A DNA stretch of 13,218 nt from Rhodospirillaceae bacterium. GTDB taxonomy: Bacteria > Pseudomonadota > Alphaproteobacteria > TMED109 > TMED131. A model generated the notes under the pieces. That model was not told the origin of the DNA. It was given only the letters and a program-made list of their open reading frames with translations, and made no database searches. The position numbers were made by a program, and so were the translations under genes. Shown piece by piece: positions 7,323-13,218 of this stretch. Location: positions 1 through 13,218 of the forward strand of contig CACCMS010000024.1 in the NCBI GenBank assembly GCA_902547175.1, read 5' to 3'. How positions within the stretch are numbered: position 1 is the stretch's first letter; each line of letters starts with the position of its first letter.

Positions 7323-8366
7323 ATGAGTTTAGAAGATAAAAGTAAGGCGTTAGAGAGTGCTCTAGGATTAATTGAAAGAAATTATGGTAGTGGCTCTATC
7401 ATGAGACTAGGAGACAACACCACTGTTAATATTGAAGCTATATCTACTGGGTCTCTTGGTCTGGATTTAGCGTTAGGTATAGGAGGCTTGCCTAAGGGTA
7501 GAATTATAGAAGTATATGGGCCTGAGAGTTCAGGAAAAACTACATTAGCTTTACAAGTAGTAGCTAGTGCTCAAAAAAAGGAAGGAATTTGTGCTTTTAT
7601 AGATGCTGAGCATGCACTTGATCCAGTGTATGCAAAAAACTTAGGAGTTGATGTTGATAAACTTTTAGTATCTCAGCCTGATGCAGGTGAACAAGCACTA
7701 GAGATTGCTGATACGTTAGTAAAATCAGGAGCTGTAGATGTATTAGTAGTGGATAGTGTTGCAGCATTAGTTCCCAAAGCTGAATTGGAAGGAGATATGG
7801 GAGACAGTCATATGGGACTTCACGCTAGATTAATGAGCCAAGCGTTAAGAAAATTAACATCTTCAATTTCTAGATCAAATGCAATGGTAATATTTATTAA
7901 TCAAATAAGAATGAAAATAGGAGTTATGTTTGGTAGCCCAGAAACTACTACTGGGGGTAATGCTTTAAAGTTTTATGCCTCTGTTAGATTAGACATAAGA
8001 AGAATAGGGCAAATTAAAGATAAAGATCAAATTGTTGGAAACCAAACTAGAGTTAAAGTTGTTAAAAACAAGGTAGCTCCTCCATTCAAAATCACAGAAT
8101 TTGATATATTGTATGGAGAAGGAATTTCTAAAGAAGGAGAAATTATAGATTTAGGAGTAGCTGAAGGCTTTGTAGAAAAATCAGGATCTTGGTACAGTTT
8201 TAATGGTAACAGAATTGGTCAAGGAAGAGAAAATGCTAAAAAATTCTTATTAGATAATAAAGAGATTGCTGATGAAATAGAAGGCATGATTAGAAAGAAA
8301 AATAGTACTAGTGAGGAAGAACAAGAACAACTAGAAGAAGAAAAGAGTTTGGAAGAAGAAAATTAA
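7323..8366 (+). CDS. recA: Recombinase A
   Basis: This 347-residue RecA forms filaments on single-stranded DNA, drives strand exchange in recombinational repair and stimulates LexA self-cleavage in the SOS response. Visible landmarks: Walker A GPESSGKT at 66-73, catalytic Glu96 in IDAEHALDP, Walker B LVVDS at 141-145, DNA-binding loop L1 near 157-164, Gln194 and loop L2 at about 195-209 ([10 protein letters not shown]), [11 protein letters not shown] at 245-255, and a very acidic C-terminal tail from 331 ([10 protein letters not shown]...), which in RecA tunes DNA binding. The numbering matches E. coli RecA without gaps up to at least Gln194. The start is fixed by AGG 7 bases before the ATG. 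Expression is very probably LexA-controlled through the upstream half-site array. alaS follows after 37 bases on the same strand and could be co-transcribed. Confidence 0.99.
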   Translation: MSLEDKSKALESALGLIERNYGSGSIMRLGDNTTVNIEAISTGSLGLDLALGIGGLPKGRIIEVYGPESSGKTTLALQVVASAQKKEGICAFIDAEHALDPVYAKNLGVDVDKLLVSQPDAGEQALEIADTLVKSGAVDVLVVDSVAALVPKAELEGDMGDSHMGLHARLMSQALRKLTSSISRSNAMVIFINQIRMKIGVMFGSPETTTGGNALKFYASVRLDIRRIGQIKDKDQIVGNQTRVKVVKNKVAPPFKITEFDILYGEGISKEGEIIDLGVAEGFVEKSGSWYSFNGNRIGQGRENAKKFLLDNKEIADEIEGMIRKKNSTSEEEQEQLEEEKSLEEEN

Positions 8367-8403
8367 CTATACATTTTTTTTCTTTATTTTTATATTATAA
8401 TGA

Positions 8404-11055
8404 ATGATTGAAAACTCTTTATCAGATATAAGAAAAGAATTTCTAGATTTTTTTTCAAAAAGAAAACATAACGTAGTTCAGTCATCTCCATTAGTACCTC
8501 ACAATGATGATTCACTGCTGTTTACTAATGCAGGAATGGTACAATTCAAAAATATTTTTACAGGGTTAGATAAACCTGAGAATGGAAATAGAGCAGTTAC
8601 AGCACAGAAATGTGTTAGAGCTGGAGGAAAGCATAATGATTTAGAGAATGTAGGTTTAACTAAAAGGCATCATACTTTTTTTGAAATGTTGGGAAATTTT
8701 TCTTTTGGTGATTATTTTAAAGAAGAAGCAATAGAAATGGCGTGGGAGTTATTAACCAAAAACTACCAAATAGATAGAGAGAAATTATATGTTACTGTTT
8801 ACCATACAGACGATGAAGCCTTTAATATTTGGAAAAAAGTAACAGGGTTTTCAGAATCAAAAATTTTAAAAATAAGTACCAGCGATAATTTTTGGGAAAT
8901 GGGAGACTCTGGACCATGTGGTCCATGCTCAGAAATATTTTTTGATCATGGTCCAGAATTTTCAGGTGGACTTCCAGGAAGTGAAGATGAAGGTGACAGG
9001 TATGTAGAAATTTGGAATCTAGTTTTTATGCAGTTCAACAAGAAAAAGAACGGAGATATGGAAAAACTTCCTAAACCATCTATTGATACTGGAATGGGAA
9101 TAGAAAGAGTAGCTGCAGTTTTACAAGGTACATCTGATAATTATGAAGTAGATACTTTTAGAAATATAATTGAGTTTACAAAAGAACAATTTAAAATTGA
9201 GGAGAATGAGCATACAAAGATTCCACTAAGAATAATTAGTGACCATTTAAGATCAGTTGGTTTTCTAATCTCTGATGGCGTACTTCCTTCAAATGAAGGA
9301 AGAGGCTATGTCTTAAGAAGAATTTTAAGAAGAGCAATAAGACATATTTACAATTTAAATATTAAAACAGAAAATTTTTATAAATTGGTTCCAATTTTAA
9401 TAAAAGAAATGGGAAAACATTATAAGGAATTAAATGTTTATAGTGATCTTATTAATAATACTATTAAAACAGAGGAGTCAAAATTTTTAGAAACTTTAGA
9501 TAAAGGTTTAAAAATTCTGCAGGAAGAAAATGATAAAAATAAAGAAAGCAAAATTTTTTCAGGTAAAGTTGCTTTTAAATTATATGATACTTATGGGTTC
9601 CCACTAGATTTGACAGAAGATGTTTTAAAAGAAAATAATAAAAAAGTAGATATTAGTGATTTTAATATTGAGATGGAAAAACAAAAGGAAATGTCAAAAA
9701 AATCTTGGAAAGGCGATAATGACAATCAGAATCAGATTTTTTGGCACAAGATAATACAAGAAATAAAACCTACTACTTTTATAGGTTATGATACCTTAGA
9801 AAGCACAGAGTATGTTAGCAAGATAATTATAAATGGTGAGGAAGTAGAACAGGTATCGGATCAAGATAATAAAATTTCTTTGTTATTTGAAAAGTCTCCT
9901 TTTTATGCAGAGTCAGGAGGGCAAATTGGGGATAGAGGAATTATAGAAAATTCTTCCTTTAAATTTAAAGTTATAGATACAATAAAAAGAGGAGAAAAGG
10001 TGTTTGATCACTATGGTCATTTAATATTTGGAACGATCAAGAAAAAAGATCAAGTTATACTTAAAGTAGACCAAGAGTTAAGAAAATCAGTAGCCGCTAA
10101 TCATTCTGCAACTCATTTATTGCACAGTGCTCTAAGAATTAACCTTGGAAAGCATGTCACACAAAAAGGTTCTTTAGTTAATGAGACTAAATTAAGATTT
10201 GATATTTCACATAATTCTTCTATTTCAGAAGATTTAATTAAAAAAATAGAAAAAGATATTAACCAGCAAATTTTTAATAATACACAAGTTTCCCATTCAG
10301 TAATCAATAAAGAAGAGGCTATAAATAAAGGAGCAATGGCCATATTTGGTGAAAAATACGGAGATAAGGTAAGAGTTATAGAAATGGGTAAAAGAAAAGA
10401 GAAGCCATATTCTGTTGAGCTGTGTGGAGGAACTCACGTTAATAGAACTGGGGATATAGGCTTAATTAAAATTATTTCAGAAGGCAGTTTAGCATCTGGA
10501 GTAAGAAGAATTGAAGCAGTTTCAGGTTTAGTGGCAATTGAAAAATATAATAAAATAGAAAGTGATATGAATAATTTGGCATTAAAGTTAAAAACAACTC
10601 CTAAATTATTAGAAGATAAGGTAATAAAAATTTTAAATGAAAAAAAAGATTTAGAAAAAAAGCTATTACAAATTAATAATAATAGAAATGATAAAAGTGA
10701 TAATTTTGAAATTAAAAAAATTAAAAATATTAATGTAATTCACGCGATCTTAGAAAATGTTAGTTCAAAAGAAATGAAACTAATCATTGATAAACAGTTA
10801 AAAAAACAATCTGACAGTTTGGTTATACTCATATCCAAAGAAAAAGAAAAAGTAACCGCTGTGATCGGAATAGAAAAGAATATAAGTGATACTTTTGATG
10901 CTAATGATTTAATTAAACTAATTATACCTGTTTTAGGTGGAAAAGGCGGAGGGGGAAGAAGTACTTTAGCCCAGGGAGGTGGAAGTAGTCCAGAAAACTC
11001 TGAAAAAGCGGTAAAGATATTAATGGAAGAGATTGAAAGAAAGTTAGCTTCTTAA
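8404..11055 (+). CDS. alaS: Alanyl-tRNA synthetase
   Basis: This 883-residue cytoplasmic class II synthetase charges tRNA-Ala and edits mischarged Ser/Gly-tRNA-Ala. Domain order is complete. The catalytic core runs to about 240 ([12 protein letters not shown] at 41-52, [19 protein letters not shown] at 87-105, [12 protein letters not shown] at 166-177, [10 protein letters not shown] at 227-236). A helical tRNA-recognition region runs to about 460. The editing domain has its zinc ligands His567 and His571 (HSATH) and Cys674 and His678 (CGGTH). The C-Ala domain carries GGKGGGGR...AQGGG at about 845-860. Length is normal. There is no Shine-Dalgarno before the ATG, but the N-terminus aligns with the family and no better start exists. 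The gene lies 37 bases after recA, and its last 12 bases overlap the convergent icd gene. Confidence 0.98.
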   Translation: MIENSLSDIRKEFLDFFSKRKHNVVQSSPLVPHNDDSLLFTNAGMVQFKNIFTGLDKPENGNRAVTAQKCVRAGGKHNDLENVGLTKRHHTFFEMLGNFSFGDYFKEEAIEMAWELLTKNYQIDREKLYVTVYHTDDEAFNIWKKVTGFSESKILKISTSDNFWEMGDSGPCGPCSEIFFDHGPEFSGGLPGSEDEGDRYVEIWNLVFMQFNKKKNGDMEKLPKPSIDTGMGIERVAAVLQGTSDNYEVDTFRNIIEFTKEQFKIEENEHTKIPLRIISDHLRSVGFLISDGVLPSNEGRGYVLRRILRRAIRHIYNLNIKTENFYKLVPILIKEMGKHYKELNVYSDLINNTIKTEESKFLETLDKGLKILQEENDKNKESKIFSGKVAFKLYDTYGFPLDLTEDVLKENNKKVDISDFNIEMEKQKEMSKKSWKGDNDNQNQIFWHKIIQEIKPTTFIGYDTLESTEYVSKIIINGEEVEQVSDQDNKISLLFEKSPFYAESGGQIGDRGIIENSSFKFKVIDTIKRGEKVFDHYGHLIFGTIKKKDQVILKVDQELRKSVAANHSATHLLHSALRINLGKHVTQKGSLVNETKLRFDISHNSSISEDLIKKIEKDINQQIFNNTQVSHSVINKEEAINKGAMAIFGEKYGDKVRVIEMGKRKEKPYSVELCGGTHVNRTGDIGLIKIISEGSLASGVRRIEAVSGLVAIEKYNKIESDMNNLALKLKTTPKLLEDKVIKILNEKKDLEKKLLQINNNRNDKSDNFEIKKIKNINVIHAILENVSSKEMKLIIDKQLKKQSDSLVILISKEKEKVTAVIGIEKNISDTFDANDLIKLIIPVLGGKGGGGRSTLAQGGGSSPENSEKAVKILMEEIERKLAS

Positions 11056-11062
11056 GCTTTTT
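11044..11062. terminator. Gene-end overlap of alaS and icd with a short hairpin
   Basis: The two convergent genes share 11044-11055, so the last three AlaS codons and stop are antisense to the end of icd. Within it, AGCTT (11046-11050) and AAGCT (11054-11058) flank a three-base loop and run into a short T tract to 11062. This could be a weak terminator for alaS. The stem is only five pairs, so the overlap is certain and the terminator is doubtful. Confidence 0.3.
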
Positions 11063-12255
11063 AATGTATCTGCAATTTTATTTATAAACTCTTTAGTTTC
11101 CATCCATTTTTGGTTCATCCCTACTAATAAAGCAAGGTCTTTTGTCATAAAACCCTCTTCTACAGTTTTGATACATGCATTCTCTAAGTCTGAAGAAAAC
11201 TTTTTTAAATCTTCATTTTTATCAAAAGATGCCCTGTATGAAAGGCCTTGTGACCAGGCAAATATTGATGCAATCGGATTAGTTGAAGTTTCCTTGCCTT
11301 TTTGATATTGTCTATAGTGTCTGGTAACAGTGCCATGTGCTGCCTCAGCCTCAATTGCATTGCCGTCAGGCGTCATTAACACGGAAGTCATTAACCCAAG
11401 AGAACCAAAACCTTGTGCTATCGTGTCAGATTGAACATCGCCATCATAATTTTTACATGCCCAAACAAAACCGCCTTCCCATTTCATAGCACAAGCGACC
11501 ATATCATCAATCAATCTATGTTCATAAATTATGCCCTTTTCATCAAATTTATCTTTAAATTCTGTTAAAAAAATTTTTTCAAAAGTATCTTTAAATAAAC
11601 CATCATAAGCTTTCAAAATAGTATTTTTAGTAGACATATAAACTGGCCATTCTAAATTAAGACCATAATTAAAACAGGCTCTTGCGAAACCTTCTATAGA
11701 CGCTTCTAAGTTGTACATGCTTAAAGCACATCCTTTATCTTTAAAGTCAAATACATCTTTAGTAATAGTTTCACCATTTTCTGGTTCAAATACTAATTTT
11801 AATTTTCCAGGACCAGGAACAACAAAGTCTGTAGCTCTATACTGATCTCCAAATGCATGTCTTCCTATTACTATAGGTTTGGTCCAAGTAGGAACATACC
11901 TAGGGATATTTTTTATAATAATCGGTTGTCTGAAAACCGTACCACCTAAAATATTTCTAATAGTACCATTAGGAGATCGCCACATTTTTTTTAATTTAAA
12001 CTCATCTACTCTCGCTTCATCTGGAGTAATTGTTGCACATTTTACTCCTACTCTATATTTTTTAATAGCTTCTGCTGCATCTATTGTAATTTGATCATCG
12101 GTATTGTCTCTGCTTTGAACACTAAGGTCATAATATTTTAATTCAATATCCAGCCAAGGAAGTATGAGTTCATCTTTAATAAGTTGCCATATTATTCTGG
12201 TCATTTCATCCCCATCAAGTTCAACAACAGGGTTATTAACTAAAATTTTTTTCAC
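11044..12255 (-). CDS. icd: NADP-dependent isocitrate dehydrogenase, eukaryotic-like homodimeric type
   Basis: This 403-residue TCA-cycle enzyme oxidatively decarboxylates isocitrate to 2-oxoglutarate and yields NADPH. It is of the subfamily shared by many Alphaproteobacteria and eukaryotic cytosolic/mitochondrial IDH, not the E. coli type. [14 protein letters not shown] lies at the N-terminus, [20 protein letters not shown] at about 74-93, and [16 protein letters not shown] follows, containing the substrate-binding Ser/Asn/Arg residues. [20 protein letters not shown] carries metal-binding aspartates, and [13 protein letters not shown] contacts NADP. The start is GTG (12255-12253), supported by GAGG five bases upstream; the overlapping ATG-ATG just upstream leads at once to a stop and cannot be used. 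The gene follows the LOG gene by 24 bases in the same direction, so it may be read from a promoter upstream of LOG or pqqE. Confidence 0.97.
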   Translation of the reverse strand: MKKILVNNPVVELDGDEMTRIIWQLIKDELILPWLDIELKYYDLSVQSRDNTDDQITIDAAEAIKKYRVGVKCATITPDEARVDEFKLKKMWRSPNGTIRNILGGTVFRQPIIIKNIPRYVPTWTKPIVIGRHAFGDQYRATDFVVPGPGKLKLVFEPENGETITKDVFDFKDKGCALSMYNLEASIEGFARACFNYGLNLEWPVYMSTKNTILKAYDGLFKDTFEKIFLTEFKDKFDEKGIIYEHRLIDDMVACAMKWEGGFVWACKNYDGDVQSDTIAQGFGSLGLMTSVLMTPDGNAIEAEAAHGTVTRHYRQYQKGKETSTNPIASIFAWSQGLSYRASFDKNEDLKKFSSDLENACIKTVEEGFMTKDLALLVGMNQKWMETKEFINKIADTLKSLRS

Positions 12256-12279
12256 ATCATCCTCACAAATTAAAATTCA

Positions 12280-12831
12280 TTAAAAATTATCTTCAATAAA
12301 TTCAATAGTTTTACTAATGGAATTTTTAAAAATAATATTACTATTTTTATTAGTATATAAAAAACCACTTTTTTTTAAATCTTTTATAAGATTTTTTAAA
12401 GATTGCCAAAAATTATTAATATCTAATATTATAATTTTTTTATCTATTAGGGCTAGTTGGTTTAAAGATATTAATTCAAAAACTTCGTCTAAAGTTCCAA
12501 ATCCTCCGGGTAATGCTATAAAAAAATCAGACTTTTTAATCATAATGCTTTTTCTATCAAATAAGTCTTTTGTAACAATTTCTTTTTTAGATTTTATTAT
12601 ATTCATTTTGTTTTTTAAAAACTTAGGTATTACTGAAATCAAAGAGCCATTTTTTTCTAGCACGCCTTCTGCAAGTTCACCCATTAGACCTGAATTACCT
12701 CCTCCATAAATAACATTAAAATTTCTTTCAGCTAGTTTTTTTCCTAATGTATTTGCTAATTTTAAATATTTAATATTATTTCCAGACTTACTTCCACAAA
12801 AAACACAAACCGTATAAGTTTTTTTTTGCAT
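12280..12831 (-). CDS. LOG family protein (nucleotide 5'-monophosphate phosphoribohydrolase, TIGR00730 type)
   Basis: This 183-residue Rossmann-fold cytoplasmic protein belongs to the LOG ('lonely guy') family. Its members release a base from a nucleoside 5'-monophosphate, either active cytokinins in plants and some bacteria or ordinary purine/pyrimidine nucleotides. Visible: VCVFCGSKSG at 8-17, the nucleotide-binding YGGGNSGLMG at 42-51, Arg93-Lys94 where the family has its RK pair, and the signature ALPGGFGTLDEVFE at 106-119 with the catalytic Glu116. Old annotations call this family lysine decarboxylase, which is not supported by the motif. The substrate cannot be assigned from sequence. 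It is very lysine- and asparagine-rich, in keeping with the AT bias. It lies 15 bases after pqqE and 24 bases before icd, all in one direction. No clear Shine-Dalgarno is present. Confidence 0.9.
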   Translation of the reverse strand: MQKKTYTVCVFCGSKSGNNIKYLKLANTLGKKLAERNFNVIYGGGNSGLMGELAEGVLEKNGSLISVIPKFLKNKMNIIKSKKEIVTKDLFDRKSIMIKKSDFFIALPGGFGTLDEVFELISLNQLALIDKKIIILDINNFWQSLKNLIKDLKKSGFLYTNKNSNIIFKNSISKTIEFIEDNF

Positions 12832-12846
12832 AATCTTTAAAAAATT

Positions 12847-13218
12847 TTAAGAAAATTTTCTATAGATAAAGTCTGGGTTTTCAGATCCAGCTTTTGATAG
12901 TGGCTCTTCCAATACATTTCTATATGGAGAAAACTCACAGGTAGGATCAGTAGCATCTGCATTACCTGTTAAGGCAAATGCCTGACACCTACAGCCACCC
13001 CAATCTATTTCTCTTCTATCACAGGATTGACAAGGTTCAGGCATCCAGTCAGTTCCTCTAAATCTATTAAATGATTCAGAATGCTCCCATATCCATGCTA
13101 ATGATTTTTCTTTCAAATTATCAAAGTTTAAAAAATTTAATGACTCAGCGGCGTGGCAAGGTAAAACTTTTCCTGCAGGAGTAATATTTAAGAATTGACG
13201 ACCCCATCCGCCCATGCA
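12847..13218 (-). CDS. pqqE: PqqE, PQQ biosynthesis radical SAM enzyme (C-terminal SPASM part; 5' end beyond window)
   Basis: The frame enters from the right edge with a Cys codon (13218-13216) and runs 123 codons to a stop at 12847, about the last third of a family of roughly 370-390 residues. PqqE forms the Glu-Tyr carbon-carbon crosslink in the PqqA peptide, the first step of pyrroloquinoline quinone synthesis. The N-terminal radical SAM CxxxCxxC domain is outside the window. The SPASM region is diagnostic: CMGGWGRQFLNITPAGKVLPCHAAES, then FRGTDWMPEPCQSCDRREIDWGGCRCQAFALTG and a final cysteine in DPTCEFSP. Seven cysteines are present, enough for the auxiliary FeS clusters. The Met at 13215-13213 is internal, not a start. 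PQQ is a cofactor of periplasmic alcohol and sugar dehydrogenases. The other pqq genes would be expected just past the right edge. LOG follows after 15 bases. Confidence 0.95.
   Translation of the reverse strand, partial: CMGGWGRQFLNITPAGKVLPCHAAESLNFLNFDNLKEKSLAWIWEHSESFNRFRGTDWMPEPCQSCDRREIDWGGCRCQAFALTGNADATDPTCEFSPYRNVLEEPLSKAGSENPDFIYRKFS

Noticed and set aside
8396..8401. Perfect TATAAT just before alaS as an alaS promoter
   Set aside because: It ends two bases before the ATG, so transcription would start inside the gene. No downstream in-frame start fits the conserved N-terminus. It is a likely chance match in T/A-rich spacer.
12255..12260. Tandem ATG codons upstream of icd as its start
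   Set aside because: They are out of frame with icd and reach TGA immediately. The GTG with GAGG upstream is the workable start.
12317..12709. 130-codon open frame antisense to the LOG gene
   Set aside because: It is a mirror of a well-supported gene in AT-rich DNA and has no family motif or start signal.
12841..12859. AAAATTTT repeated twice at the pqqE end as a terminator
   Set aside because: An all-A/T stem with three-base spacing is too weak, and the next gene starts within 15 bases.
13213..13215. ATG as the start of a short pqqE-like gene
   Set aside because: The frame continues upstream with the conserved Cys before MGGWGR, so this is an internal methionine of a gene cut by the window edge.
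1..13218. CRISPR arrays, insertion sequences, tRNA/rRNA genes, phage genes
   Set aside because: No spaced repeats, transposase motifs, inverted terminal repeats or structured RNA signatures were seen on either strand.

Overview
The window is a compact, strongly AT-rich stretch of a bacterial chromosome. It most resembles a free-living alphaproteobacterium with a streamlined genome, of the marine low-GC type. The support is an alphaproteobacterial-type SOS box upstream of recA, the recA-alaS-icd neighbourhood (which I recall as common in Alphaproteobacteria), a eukaryotic-like NADP isocitrate dehydrogenase, and very short or overlapping gene junctions. GC content was not computed and the taxon is an inference. 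There is no sign of a mobile element, phage, CRISPR array, tRNA or rRNA, and no gene-free stretch longer than 300 bases.

Left part (1-2630): a DsbA-fold 2-hydroxychromene-2-carboxylate isomerase-like gene runs off the left edge on the minus strand. It is divergent from an amidase-signature hydrolase on the plus strand. The amidase meets an AlkA/MAG-type DNA glycosylase (minus strand) tail to tail, with overlapping stop codons.

Middle part (2819-7198): three plus-strand genes form a probable operon spanning the envelope. They encode a 12-TM RND/MMPL-type inner-membrane exporter, a secreted LolA-like 'outer membrane lipoprotein-sorting' protein and a secreted beta-barrel-like outer-membrane protein. 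Together they look like an inner membrane - periplasm - outer membrane transport route for a lipid or lipoprotein-like cargo. The cargo is unknown. This is the best candidate in the window for an under-described system, although the trio itself appears to belong to known families.

Right part (7199-13218): recA is preceded by four GAAC/GAAT half-sites at exact 11-bp spacing, an extended LexA (SOS) operator. alaS follows recA on the same strand and overlaps the convergent icd gene by 12 bases. On the minus strand, the 3' end of pqqE (PQQ cofactor biosynthesis), a LOG-family phosphoribohydrolase and icd lie in that order with gaps of 15 and 24 bases, suggesting one transcript. pqqE runs off the right edge, so other pqq genes may lie just outside.

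Several genes (amidase, glycosylase, outer-membrane protein, alaS, LOG) have no clear Shine-Dalgarno sequence. The others (isomerase, exporter, LolA-like, recA, icd) do.
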